DNA from: Promethearchaeota archaeon
GTDB lineage: Archaea; Asgardarchaeota; Lokiarchaeia; Sigynarchaeales; SOKP01
Assembly: GCA_019057775.1 (NCBI GenBank)
Contig: JAHLWT010000308.1
Location: 1 to 61,267, forward strand
Direction of reading: 5' to 3'
Length of the DNA stretch: 61,267 bases
The notes under the pieces are model-generated. The model was given only the letters and a program-made list of their open reading frames with translations. It did no database searches and was not told where the DNA came from. A program made the position numbers and the translations under genes. Below are positions 18,120 through 27,032 of the stretch, in pieces. Numbering within the stretch: position 1 is the stretch's first letter; each line of letters starts with the position of its first letter.

Positions 18120-19853
18120 TTGAGAAAGAAACAACACAATTCCAAAATCCTAATTTTTTTCATTTTATTTGCTATTCTCATTAATATAGTGGTAATTTCA
18201 TCAAATCATTCACAAGTTCAAACCTATAATTACAATAAAGACGAGAAATCAAGTACCCCAGAATTAGCAGCATCTTTGGCTTATTCGGCTATTACTAAAA
18301 ACGATTCATTTGTATATCGATTGTTTGAATCTGTTAACTTCACAGTTAATGCTTCTCTGTTCAGTGATGTAGACCATGTAAAAATGCAAATTTCCTTTAG
18401 TAATGGTTCTACTCAAATTTTTAATATGAATCCAATTGGCGATAACAATTATAGCTATGAATATAGACCTGGATATAAAGCACCGTTAGAGTCTCAAAAC
18501 GTTAGTTTTTTAATATATGATATTGATGATCAACTTTTAAATGATCATACAACTTACACAAATTTTACAATTAAGGGCAACTGCATAGCAAGTTTTAGAT
18601 ATTTTAATAGTTCTGAATATAGTTTTGAATATCGTATTGGGGACACTTTATATGCAGAGTTGTTAATAAGTAATTTTAGTAGTTCAGGTTATGATTATGA
18701 TTTTGAAGATTGGGATATTACAGTTGTTGATAGTGATAAGGAGGCAACACAAAATAATTTATTAGACCTTGATAGCAATGTTAATCAGTTTACACTTCTG
18801 ATAGATAATACGACTTTTCGTCAATTAAATAAAATATACTATTTAAAAGTTAATATGACTGAAAAGAACCGTGGTAAATTAAAAGCTGCTTATTTTCCTA
18901 TCAATATAATAAATTCAAATCCAATAATTAACTCAACCATTAAATTCAACCCGGAGGATGTGTTTCGATCAGAGGAATGTGAAATTTCTTTAAATGTAAG
19001 TGATAGTGAGACAAATTCAGAAGACCTTTTAGTAACTATGTATATTCATGACTCTGAAGGAGAGCTTGTATTGGAGGTCCCTATCGATCACGTAAGTGAT
19101 AATTTGTTTTTGGATACATTTACGATTCCTTGGCATAGACCTGCTGGAAAATATAATGTTAATATAACTGTCATAGATGAAAATGGTGGTTCCACATCAA
19201 AAAAAACAATTTTAATTGTAAAAAATAATTTACCTGAAATACATAGTTATCAGATTAACGGTAAATCTATGGATCAACGCATTTCTATAGCATATGGTAA
19301 AAATTTAGTCTTTACATTTAATGTTTCAGATACTGAGGGAGTTGCCTATATCAAAATTGCATTATTGAATGAAAATAATGATTGGTACAGCATAACAAAA
19401 GCCTATAACGGTATAGATACAAATATCACGATAAGAACAGGTCAATTACTCACTGGTAATTGGCTTGTATATTTATATGTCACTGACTCTGATGGAGCAG
19501 TTGTTGGCCTTACTGATGATTATAGTTTCGCACCCCAAGGAATTGTAATTCTCGCAGATTTTTTAAGTGCTTATATACCATGGATTAGTTTATTTATCGG
19601 ATTAGGCATTGGAGTATTAATAGGTGTTGGTGGTATTTATAAGTATTCGAAGTCAAAATTTAGCAGCTCTCAAGAAACTCGTCCTAAAAAAAAACCAAAG
19701 CCTACTAAAGAATCACCGAAAAAACAAAAAAATAAAGTTAAACAAATAAAAGAAGAAATTGAAAAAGACAAGAAAGAAACTAAAGAAATAGTGCCAGAAA
19801 AGGACGTAGAAAAAGATCTATCTCCAACACGAAAAATAAAAAGAAAATTGTAA
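18120..19853 (+). CDS. Type I-like surface protein with charged cytoplasmic tail
   Basis: The 577-residue protein has an N-terminal signal/anchor (about 8-25), an extracellular part (about 40-470) rich in N-glycosylation sequons and beta-sandwich-like segments (for example SEECEISLNVSDSETNSEDLLVTMYIHD), one membrane segment near 483-505 (ISLFIGLGIGVLIGVGG), and a Lys/Glu-rich cytoplasmic tail (about 508-577). The frame opens with TTG at 18120, seven bases after the upstream stop; no ATG fits. The cadherin-like or Ig-like outside region and the polar tail suggest adhesion or surface organisation together with its neighbour. I do not recognise a named family. Confidence 0.75.
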   Translation: MRKKQHNSKILIFFILFAILINIVVISSNHSQVQTYNYNKDEKSSTPELAASLAYSAITKNDSFVYRLFESVNFTVNASLFSDVDHVKMQISFSNGSTQIFNMNPIGDNNYSYEYRPGYKAPLESQNVSFLIYDIDDQLLNDHTTYTNFTIKGNCIASFRYFNSSEYSFEYRIGDTLYAELLISNFSSSGYDYDFEDWDITVVDSDKEATQNNLLDLDSNVNQFTLLIDNTTFRQLNKIYYLKVNMTEKNRGKLKAAYFPINIINSNPIINSTIKFNPEDVFRSEECEISLNVSDSETNSEDLLVTMYIHDSEGELVLEVPIDHVSDNLFLDTFTIPWHRPAGKYNVNITVIDENGGSTSKKTILIVKNNLPEIHSYQINGKSMDQRISIAYGKNLVFTFNVSDTEGVAYIKIALLNENNDWYSITKAYNGIDTNITIRTGQLLTGNWLVYLYVTDSDGAVVGLTDDYSFAPQGIVILADFLSAYIPWISLFIGLGIGVLIGVGGIYKYSKSKFSSSQETRPKKKPKPTKESPKKQKNKVKQIKEEIEKDKKETKEIVPEKDVEKDLSPTRKIKRKL

Positions 19854-19906
19854 AAAAATAATTAAATATTATTTTTCCCTACTACATCAATTTTTTACTA
19901 ATTTTT

Positions 19907-20827
19907 TTAGTCTAAGATGTCAAACAATCTATATTGAAATTTCCCAAGTTTTCCTCCATAATTTCCAGCAGAAATTCGATTTACTCCTGGTACTTTTACT
20001 GCGGCTTCTATTCCCAATTTCATTGCTTTCTTTATAGCATCCTCCGTTGCTCCATCTAAGATAATTTCAAAAACACATCCATCTCCTTCCTTCAAGTTTG
20101 TGTCTTCTACTTTTGTTCTTAGAGTTGGACAGTATCTTTGATTGGTAGTTGCAAAAAGTCCAGGGATATTTTCATATCGAGTCCCCACTTTTGAACCAGA
20201 CGGTACGATCCCTCCTGGGAAAGGAGTAATAACATTTTCAACATCTTTTATCACCTCTATGGCTTTCTCAGCTGCAGATAAAGTAGAATCTTGGTCTTTT
20301 CCAATTATCAAGAAATTTCCTCCAGCAATTCCTTTCCCAGATTTAAAGGTACTTTGAATAACAAACTCTCCGCCCATTATAGGAATTTTCCAAGCTGGAA
20401 ATGGATAGATACCCTCAACTTTTTCTTCATATTTATCTCCGAAGAATTTTAGAAAATAGCCAGTTTTTACTTCGAACTCCTTTTCTGGAACTAGAGAATC
20501 TTTCATTGCATCAAAGCACGCAGTTGTAGGACAAGTTAATATACATTGACCTATACGATGTATCATCATATTGTTCACCTTTTTTTTATCTGTGAGGAAG
20601 AACATTATTACTACTCCAGGGCGTTTATCAGGCGTATTTTCTGCAGGAACAATACCATCTATACCAACTTCAGCGTCACATCCAATACCTGAAGTACCGT
20701 ATCCTGAAACCTCTTGTGCTGCTATCTTTAACCATTTTTCATTTTTTGCAGTTACTAAAATTCTAGTAAAAAAACTTCCGAAAGCCTCACAATACGTATC
20801 TTCGATTTCTATTCCATTTAACTCCAT
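19907..20827 (-). CDS. ftr: Formylmethanofuran:tetrahydromethanopterin formyltransferase
   Basis: The 306-residue protein matches Ftr along its length: the N-terminus MELNGIEIEDTYCEAFGS, the central GYGTSGIGCDAEVGIDG, and the C-terminal stretch GVNRISAGNYGGKLG. It moves the formyl group from formylmethanofuran to tetrahydromethanopterin, the second step of the archaeal methyl branch of the Wood-Ljungdahl pathway, in the cytoplasm. The ATG at 20827 is preferred over TTG at 20842 because it gives the usual Ftr N-terminus and follows GAGAG about nine bases upstream. It is divergent from mtd across about 150 bases, which supports shared control of the C1 genes. Confidence 0.95.
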   Translation of the reverse strand: MELNGIEIEDTYCEAFGSFFTRILVTAKNEKWLKIAAQEVSGYGTSGIGCDAEVGIDGIVPAENTPDKRPGVVIMFFLTDKKKVNNMMIHRIGQCILTCPTTACFDAMKDSLVPEKEFEVKTGYFLKFFGDKYEEKVEGIYPFPAWKIPIMGGEFVIQSTFKSGKGIAGGNFLIIGKDQDSTLSAAEKAIEVIKDVENVITPFPGGIVPSGSKVGTRYENIPGLFATTNQRYCPTLRTKVEDTNLKEGDGCVFEIILDGATEDAIKKAMKLGIEAAVKVPGVNRISAGNYGGKLGKFQYRLFDILD

Positions 20828-20980
20828 TTTTTTTTCTCTCAATATTTTTTTATTTTAAATATTATTAAAGCTTGAAAATATTAAAGGTTAAAAATTTTAA
20901 AAAATTACTCAGAATCATAGTTTTTATATTAAGCATTTAATAAAAAAAGAATTAATTTAATAAAAGATTTAAATCAATAA

Positions 20981-21838
20981 ATGATAAATATGAGCGAAAG
21001 TAATGAAAGCCGAGTACTTAGAATTGGTATACTTAAAAATGGGACAATAGGAAGCTCTCTATTACTAGCTTTTCTGCTTGATGAAAGGGCAGAAGCTAAA
21101 AGAATTGATGTTTTAGAAGTTACTTCAGGTGCTAAGATGAATCCTCCAGAAGTATGTAGTAAGACTATGGAAAAGCTTTTAGAATTAAATCCTGAATTAA
21201 TAATACTATCGTCACCGAATGCAGCGTTACCCGGTCCTAAAAAAGTAAGAGAAATGGCAGGAACTATCCCCACTATAATTATATCTGATTCTCCAGCTAA
21301 AAAAGCTGTAGATGAAATAAAAGATAAGGGTATGGGTTATATTTTAGTAAATTGTGATAGTATGATTGGAGCACGTAGACCTTTCCTTGATCCTATAGAA
21401 ATGAGTATATTTAATGCAGATTTATTAAAAGTTTTAGCTATTACTGGTGCTCTACAAGTGATAGCAGAAGAACTAAATAAGGTTGTCATGGATATGTTGG
21501 AAGGAAGAACACCAATACTTCCTCAAATAATTGTTGATTCTAATCGAGCAACTGAAGCAGCAAAATTTTCAAACGCTTATGCAAGAGCTAAAGCAATAGC
21601 AGCTTTCGAATTAGCAGCGTCAGTATCTAAAATTACTGGAAAAGCTTGTTTTCAATTAAAAGAGCGATCTGAATATATGCCACTATTAGCTGCTGCTCAT
21701 GAAATGATGAGAACCGCTGCTATGCTGTGTGATGCTGCAAGAGAAATTGAAAAATCAAATGATACAGTTATTAGAAGACCTCATCATTCAGGACAACACA
21801 TATTAACCAAAATAGGGTTATATGATAAAGAAAAATAA
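20981..21838 (+). CDS. mtd: F420-dependent methylenetetrahydromethanopterin dehydrogenase
   Basis: The 285-residue protein is Mtd: IGILKNGTIGSSLLLAFLLDERA at the start, VTSGAKMNPPEV, LSSPNAALPGPKKVRE, IVDSNRATEAAKFSNAYARAKAIAAFELAASVSKITGKACFQ, and the C-terminal RRPHHSGQHI. It reversibly oxidises methylene-H4MPT to methenyl-H4MPT with coenzyme F420, in the cytoplasm. Starts at 20981 and 20990 are both possible; the second ATG begins MSESNESR. The usual length is about 276-285, so neither is excluded. It diverges from ftr; mch lies some 7 kb downstream on the same strand. Confidence 0.95.
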   Translation: MINMSESNESRVLRIGILKNGTIGSSLLLAFLLDERAEAKRIDVLEVTSGAKMNPPEVCSKTMEKLLELNPELIILSSPNAALPGPKKVREMAGTIPTIIISDSPAKKAVDEIKDKGMGYILVNCDSMIGARRPFLDPIEMSIFNADLLKVLAITGALQVIAEELNKVVMDMLEGRTPILPQIIVDSNRATEAAKFSNAYARAKAIAAFELAASVSKITGKACFQLKERSEYMPLLAAAHEMMRTAAMLCDAAREIEKSNDTVIRRPHHSGQHILTKIGLYDKEK

Positions 21839-21900
21839 GCATATAAAAGAAAATAAATTTTAATCTAATTTTTTATTTTTACTTATTAATCAAACCAAGA

Positions 21901-22857
21901 TTAGAATTCAGAAGATTTAAGGTATATTTTTAAATTTTCAAAAGATTCACCATTTAAAGCACTCATCACTGCAGAAAAAACACTCTGATCTTTATTTCTA
22001 GTTACTGCCATTAATACTGCTCCGTTACTAACTTCTTTTATTAAAACCCAACAACTTTCTGATTCATATACTACACTAGATAATGATAAGGGTGAAAGAT
22101 TAGAATGGTTTTGTAACTCCATTATTTGTTGATAAATGCTATAAATATTAGAATCTAAAGTTCCTATTTCAAACTTCATGAATTGTAATGGTTTAGATTC
22201 AAATTTTCCAAAAGTAGATGAAATTAATAAACCATCTGGTTGATTGAATAATAAATATTCAGATAAAGTATTGACTTTTAACTCATCTAATAAATGTCGG
22301 ATCTTTCCCAAACGTTGCATTGATAACGTATTCTTTTGAATTTCAAAGTCTAAAATTTCAATTAATCTATGTTGAGCACTACCCTCCTTTACCGATACTG
22401 GCGTAAATGAAACTTTCTCCATTAGTTTTTCATTCACTTCATCTGTTAATATTTTATAATATTCATCTTCCTTGGATTCTTGTAAATCAATCTTATTCAA
22501 CAACACATAAACCATACTAATATTGGGAGAAAATTCCAATAAATAAGTTAAAAATTTATTAAAAATTTCACGTACTTCATAATCTAAGGAGGCTGAATCT
22601 ACCATAAAAACAGCTGTAGTAGCCTCTGAAAAGATGAGTTCCCGTTGTGATTCCGAAAAGTATCTCTCCATATATCTTTCCTGACCACCCAAATCCCAAA
22701 CATTGAGTTCCATTATGCCTCGGAAGATGAAATTTTCTCTTGAAACTCCTTTTGTAGGTTTTAAATTAAGGACTTTCATAAAGTTATATCCTAAACAAGT
22801 TGTTCGCATAAGCGAAGTTTTACCCGCCCCAGCTGGTCCAAATAATAAAATCTTCAT
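21901..22857 (-). CDS. Rag/Gtr-like small GTPase with C-terminal roadblock-like domain
   Basis: The 318-residue protein starts with a small GTPase domain: P-loop GPAGAGKTS (7-15), Walker B WDLGGQE (54-60), base-recognition NKID (121-124). The G-domain ends near residue 180. The last 130 residues (about 188-318) alternate short strands and helices (DGLLISSTFG, WVLIKEVSNGAVLMAVTRN) in a way that resembles a roadblock/longin fold, as in the C-terminal half of eukaryotic RagA/Gtr1. In Asgard archaea, Rag-like and roadblock proteins are known; fusion within one chain is the interesting point. A role in a membrane-associated signalling scaffold is an inference. The ATG at 22857 directly precedes the first strand. 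Confidence 0.85.
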   Translation of the reverse strand: MKILLFGPAGAGKTSLMRTTCLGYNFMKVLNLKPTKGVSRENFIFRGIMELNVWDLGGQERYMERYFSESQRELIFSEATTAVFMVDSASLDYEVREIFNKFLTYLLEFSPNISMVYVLLNKIDLQESKEDEYYKILTDEVNEKLMEKVSFTPVSVKEGSAQHRLIEILDFEIQKNTLSMQRLGKIRHLLDELKVNTLSEYLLFNQPDGLLISSTFGKFESKPLQFMKFEIGTLDSNIYSIYQQIMELQNHSNLSPLSLSSVVYESESCWVLIKEVSNGAVLMAVTRNKDQSVFSAVMSALNGESFENLKIYLKSSEF

Positions 22858-23022
22858 TTCAATGCAATCCTAAAATGATATGTTTTTTTATTACACTTCC
22901 AATATATTTCTTATACTTTAATCTTTATTTAATTTTTTCTAATTATTACAAGGAAATTAAATTGTAAAAGAAATTGATCTTATCACGATGAATTAAATAT
23001 AATTTTTAATTAGATTAAATAA

Positions 23023-23032
23023 ATATATAAAA
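23023..23032 (+). promoter_or_regulatory. Putative TATA box for apt; leaderless start likely
   Basis: ATATATAAAA lies about 20-25 bases before the first ATG of the apt gene (23049). Archaeal transcription usually starts about 25 bases after this element, so the message would begin at or very near the start codon and lack a leader. No ribosome binding site is visible, which agrees. Confidence 0.5.
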
Positions 23033-23048
23033 AAAAAGCATAAGATAG

Positions 23049-23588
23049 ATGATAACGAAAATGGATCTTTTAAAATATGTACGGAATGTTCCTAATTTTC
23101 CAAAAGAGGGAATTCAATTCAAAGATATAACTACTCTAGCTAAAAATAACGCCGCCTTTAAAGAATCCTGTGATAGGATTATAAATCATTTTAAAGAAAG
23201 GGGAATTACAAAAGTTGCCGCTATTGAAGCTAGAGGGTATGTCTGGGGTGGTATTATAGCATACAAATTAGAAGCTGGATTTGTTTTAATTAGAAAACCA
23301 GGAAAATTACCAGCTGAAACATTAAGTGAAACGTATGAACTTGAATATGGTTCTGACGCTATTGAAATGCATAAAGATGCTATTGAAAAAGGAGAGAAAG
23401 TGCTATTGTTTGATGATTTATTAGCAACAGGTGGAACCGCTAAGGCAGCATGTAATTTGATAGAAAAAGCAGGTGGTATTATCGAAGGCATTGCATTTGT
23501 TATTGAACTTACTGGTAGCTTACATGGAATAGATAATTTAAAGGGTTATAATGTACTCTCTTTATTAGAAATTCCAGTTGAAGAATAA
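23049..23588 (+). CDS. apt: Adenine phosphoribosyltransferase
   Basis: The 179-residue protein has the APT/PRT fold: the N-terminus VRNVPNFPKEGIQFKDITTL, then AIEARGYVWGG, IRKPGKLPAETLSETYELEYG, and the PRPP-binding loop VLLFDDLLATGGTAKA. It makes AMP from adenine and PRPP in purine salvage. ATG at 23049 or 23061 could be the start; the TATA position fits the first. Convergent with the PfkB-family kinase, which is followed upstream by a methylthioadenosine phosphorylase. The three genes together would recycle adenine from MTA and adenosine to AMP. Confidence 0.93.
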   Translation: MITKMDLLKYVRNVPNFPKEGIQFKDITTLAKNNAAFKESCDRIINHFKERGITKVAAIEARGYVWGGIIAYKLEAGFVLIRKPGKLPAETLSETYELEYGSDAIEMHKDAIEKGEKVLLFDDLLATGGTAKAACNLIEKAGGIIEGIAFVIELTGSLHGIDNLKGYNVLSLLEIPVEE

Positions 23589-23636
23589 TTGTTCTAATAA
23601 TTAAAATTGTAAAAAGAAATTAAACTCAAAAATTTT

Positions 23637-24647
23637 TTATAATTTTTCTAATTCTTGTGGAATATATTGGAAGGTTTCGAAATATCTTTTTCTAACTGTT
23701 TGTAAATTATAAATTTGCGTTTGAGCTCCACTAGTTTCAATAACAAATGATCCTATTATGGAACCAAGCCTGCATGAATCTAATAATGTCATATTTAATG
23801 TCAAACATGTCAAAACACCAGCACGATAACCATCTCCAGCTCCCGTTGTATCTTCTATTTTGTCTGGAGTAGCTATTGGGATATCAACTTTAAAAATTTT
23901 TAATTTTTCATCTTTATAAATCAATTCAGAACCATCTGAACCTTTGGTAATTATAATAGCATCAACTATATCAATAATTTCGTCTTTTGTTAATCCAGTT
24001 TTGTTGATAATTTGCTTAATTTCATAAGAGTTCCCAATTAAAATGTTTGACTTTTTTAAAGTGTTTAAAAGAATTTCTTTCGGAAAAAGAGGTGTGACTT
24101 GTCCAGGATCGAAAATGGATAGAATTTTTAACATATGTAATTGTTCAGCAAAATGAATCATGGTTTCAACACTTTGAGTCGAATTTATAGCGTATATATA
24201 TTCTTCAGGTTTTTTGATTTTTTCTGTTAAATCAATATCCTTACTCCTATCCAATGCTCCACCGTGAAAAACAATCATTTGATTGGATTTAATATCGTTG
24301 ACTATATAACAAGCTGCAGTATATAGTTTTTCATGAATATCAACCCAGAGTTCAATATTGTTGAATTGTTTTATATGATCCTTATATCCCAAACTCTCGA
24401 AATCCTTTCCTACAGACCCTATTATTGAGACTTCTGCAATGTTTAATAATCCCAAATTATAGGCAATATTACCAGCAGTACCACCAAAATATTGATGACG
24501 ACTATCCGCTGTGATAGTACTTTGATATTCTTCCTTTTCATGGTTTATAGATACTGCATTGACAAACTTTTCTTTAAAACCCATTATGTAATCAAAAGCT
24601 AATGATCCAAGAACCAGAATTTTGTTTTTCTTCATAGTTTTCAACAT
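23637..24647 (-). CDS. PfkB-family sugar/nucleoside kinase (possible adenosine kinase)
   Basis: The 336-residue protein shows the ribokinase/PfkB fold: N-terminal strand ILVLGSLAFDYIMGF, the glycine-rich YFGGTAGNIAYNLGLL, and the C-terminal signature DTTGAGDGYRAG with the catalytic aspartate in AGDG. It phosphorylates a sugar or nucleoside from ATP. Because it sits between apt and an MTA phosphorylase gene, an adenosine (or other nucleoside) kinase activity is the simplest guess; the sequence alone cannot tell this from ribokinase. Starts at 24647 (MLKT) and 24635 (MKKNK) are both possible. The 82-base gap to the MTA phosphorylase upstream allows co-transcription. Confidence 0.88.
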   Translation of the reverse strand: MLKTMKKNKILVLGSLAFDYIMGFKEKFVNAVSINHEKEEYQSTITADSRHQYFGGTAGNIAYNLGLLNIAEVSIIGSVGKDFESLGYKDHIKQFNNIELWVDIHEKLYTAACYIVNDIKSNQMIVFHGGALDRSKDIDLTEKIKKPEEYIYAINSTQSVETMIHFAEQLHMLKILSIFDPGQVTPLFPKEILLNTLKKSNILIGNSYEIKQIINKTGLTKDEIIDIVDAIIITKGSDGSELIYKDEKLKIFKVDIPIATPDKIEDTTGAGDGYRAGVLTCLTLNMTLLDSCRLGSIIGSFVIETSGAQTQIYNLQTVRKRYFETFQYIPQELEKL

Positions 24648-24729
24648 AATGCATTTATCTGTGTTTTCTACTTAATAATTATAATTATTAGACAAAAAAA
24701 TAAAAAAATTATAGATTATTTCTTTTTCT

Positions 24730-25590
24730 TTAAATAATTGCTCCTGAAAGAGTATTGAAACATCTGCAATCTCGTTCGGTGTCAATTTTAGGTATTACGG
24801 CTTCCAATAACGTTTTAAGATTTCCTGTGTTTTTTGCAACAGTGTCTAGAATTTCTTCAATGCTAACAGCTAATTTTTCCACGGAATCACCACATTTTTC
24901 ACATTTTGCTCTGTATTCTACAATACCACAATTAGGGCAGTTACCCGCCCAAACATCTAAATCTGTTATCATTGCTATTGTTCCATAGCACATCTCTTTT
25001 TCTGCAGCGAGAATAATTTCAGGATAGACAGTCATTCCAATTATATCTCCTCCCCATTGCTTAAACATCTTGGATTCTGCCCTTGTTGAAAATCGAGGAC
25101 CTTCAATGCATACATAAGTACCTCCTTTATGGATATCTATACCTAAATCTTTACCACTCTCGTAAAAAAGTGTATTTAAATATCCACAAAAAGGATCAGC
25201 TTGTCCAATATGGCAAACTTGACCTCCCTCGTAAAAAGTATCTAATCGCTTCTTAGTTCTGTCTATATATTGATCAACTAAAAGAAATTTTCCCTTACCA
25301 TGTTCTTTTTTTAATGATCCGACTGCTGAAGGTGAAATAAGATATTTCACACCTAATTCTTTCATTGCCCAAATATTTGCTCTAAAATTTATCATATGGG
25401 GCGGAAGTGTATGACCTGTTCCGTGTCGAGATAAGAACGCAATTTTTTTACCTTTAAAAGTACCTACTCTTATAAAATCAGAAGTTCTTCCATAAGGTGT
25501 GTAAATTTTAACATCCTCTGCATTTTCAAGTTCCACATCAGAACCAGTCCCTCCTATAATTCCTATATCAGCTACATCTTTTAATTTCAT
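24730..25590 (-). CDS. mtnP: S-methyl-5'-thioadenosine phosphorylase with zinc-ribbon-like insert
   Basis: The 286-residue protein is a PNP/MTAP family enzyme: IGIIGGTGSD (9-18), FLSRHGTGHTLPPHMINFRANIWA (52-75), YVCIEGPRFSTRAES, IGMTVYPEIILAAEKEMCYGTIAMITDLDVWA. The TDLD motif (209-212) suits 6-aminopurine substrates, so MTA or adenosine, as in MTAP, more than guanosine. It cleaves methylthioadenosine to adenine and methylthioribose-1-phosphate. Unusually, two CxxC pairs follow (C218/C221 and C230/C233), forming a zinc-ribbon-like insert, and a CRC motif (C275/C277) sits near the end. Some archaeal MTAPs have CxC disulfide motifs at the C-terminus; I do not know of the ribbon as a common feature. 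It neighbours apt and a nucleoside kinase. Confidence 0.9.
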   Translation of the reverse strand: MKLKDVADIGIIGGTGSDVELENAEDVKIYTPYGRTSDFIRVGTFKGKKIAFLSRHGTGHTLPPHMINFRANIWAMKELGVKYLISPSAVGSLKKEHGKGKFLLVDQYIDRTKKRLDTFYEGGQVCHIGQADPFCGYLNTLFYESGKDLGIDIHKGGTYVCIEGPRFSTRAESKMFKQWGGDIIGMTVYPEIILAAEKEMCYGTIAMITDLDVWAGNCPNCGIVEYRAKCEKCGDSVEKLAVSIEEILDTVAKNTGNLKTLLEAVIPKIDTERDCRCFNTLSGAII

Positions 25591-25712
25591 AATTAGGTCA
25601 AAAAGTGAATTTTGGTTTAAATAAATAATTTAAAAAAGTTGATATTTTTTGATTGTTTTTTTAGAATAATAAGTTTTATGATATTCCAATTTTATTTTAG
25701 ATAATATAGATA

Positions 25713-27020
25713 ATGGTAAAGCTCACTTTTTTGGGAAGTTGTAGAGAAGTTGGACGTTCAGGCATTTTAGTTGAGTCAAATAATGGAGAAAAATGCATTT
25801 TAGATTATGGAATTCGATTTAGCAATGAAGAAAGATTACCACATGAAGTTGATTACAATAACTTAAAGGCTATTGCTCTTACTCATTGTCACGTTGATCA
25901 TTCAGGCGCTTTACCTTACCTATATAAATCACATTCTGTTCCTTTCTTTACAAATTCAATATCACTAGCAATTACAGAAGTCCTTATAAGAGATATGATA
26001 AGAATTTCTAATTATCCTTTTCCTTTTGGGTATAGAGAACTAGATCGTCTTAAGAGTAAGGCTGCTTTTCTCAAGTTAGGATCCCGACACAAAATTGGGG
26101 ATAATTTTTTTATCACATTTTTTAGTGCAGGTCATATACCAGGAAGTGTATCAATATTACTTGAAGTTGATAAAAAAAATATTCTATATACAGGAGATAT
26201 CAATACACAAGACTCAAATTTGAATAATCATGCAAATTCTTCATATGTCCCTCCATTAGATGGACTTATCGTTGAATCAACTTACGCACTAAAGGAACAT
26301 CCTCCACGAGAAATTCTTGAGGAAAAATTCGTAGACAAAATAATTGAAATCACAGAGAATGGGGGAACAGTTTTAGTTCCTGCTTTTGGAGTTGCGCGTT
26401 CACAAGAAGCTCTTCTTATCTTAGAAAAACATAAATATAAAGGGAAAATTTTTTTAGATGGCTTAGCTCGGAGAATTTCGAATATCTATTTAGAACATCC
26501 AGAATTTATTAAAGATATTAGAACTCTACGTAGGGTTTTAAAAAAAACTCATTTTATTTTAAAAAAAAAAGATAGGGCATCTATAAAGAAATCAAGTGGG
26601 GTAATTATTTCACCTTCAGGAATGCTTAAAGGAGGAGCTGCGATTTATTATATACAATCAATTCTGAATGACCCCGCCTCTGCTATTTATCTAGTAGGAT
26701 ACCAAGTCGAAGGGAGTCCTGGTAGAGCGTTGTTAGATAATGGAATCTTCGAATTCAATGATTTAAAAAAGACTAGATCTGTTTTAGGTAATTCTTCAAT
26801 TAAAGCTGAGTGCGATTATGACTATTTTGACTTTTCTAGTCATGCTGATGGCAAGGATCTACAAAAATTTATCCAAGATTTAAAATTTCGAAGTAAATCA
26901 AACAAAAATGTATTTTGTGTTCACGGAGATAGTAAATCGACGACTTATTTAGCTAGTGAGCTAGTAAAAAAGGATTATAATTCAGTTGCTCCTGAAATTG
27001 GAGAAATTTATAAGATTTGA
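25713..27020 (+). CDS. Beta-CASP metallo-beta-lactamase nuclease (archaeal CPSF-like, no KH domains)
   Basis: The 435-residue protein has the metallo-beta-lactamase core with THCHVDHSGALP (57-68; H58, H60, D62, H63 as zinc ligands), FFSAGHIPGSVSILLE, NILYTGDINTQD, followed by a beta-CASP cap (VLVPAFGVARSQEAL, ISPSGMLKGG) and the last motifs FDFSSHADG and VFCVHGD. It should be an RNA endo/exonuclease acting in 3'-end processing, turnover or transcription termination. N-terminal KH domains are missing, so it resembles the aCPSF2 group and not FttA/aCPSF1. It diverges from the MTA phosphorylase gene and converges with the DHH nuclease. Confidence 0.9.
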   Translation: MVKLTFLGSCREVGRSGILVESNNGEKCILDYGIRFSNEERLPHEVDYNNLKAIALTHCHVDHSGALPYLYKSHSVPFFTNSISLAITEVLIRDMIRISNYPFPFGYRELDRLKSKAAFLKLGSRHKIGDNFFITFFSAGHIPGSVSILLEVDKKNILYTGDINTQDSNLNNHANSSYVPPLDGLIVESTYALKEHPPREILEEKFVDKIIEITENGGTVLVPAFGVARSQEALLILEKHKYKGKIFLDGLARRISNIYLEHPEFIKDIRTLRRVLKKTHFILKKKDRASIKKSSGVIISPSGMLKGGAAIYYIQSILNDPASAIYLVGYQVEGSPGRALLDNGIFEFNDLKKTRSVLGNSSIKAECDYDYFDFSSHADGKDLQKFIQDLKFRSKSNKNVFCVHGDSKSTTYLASELVKKDYNSVAPEIGEIYKI

Positions 27021-27022
27021 AC

Positions 27023-27032
27023 TTTTTTTTTT
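27023..27032 (+). terminator. T-run after the beta-CASP gene
   Basis: Ten T residues follow the stop codon within three bases and lie between two convergent genes. Oligo-T tracts of this length terminate transcription in archaea, without any need for a hairpin. It slightly touches the end of the DHH gene. Confidence 0.5.

Noticed and set aside
20142..20858. Plus-strand frames of 71 and 95 codons opposite ftr
   Set aside because: They are shadows of ftr; ftr matches its family along its full length.
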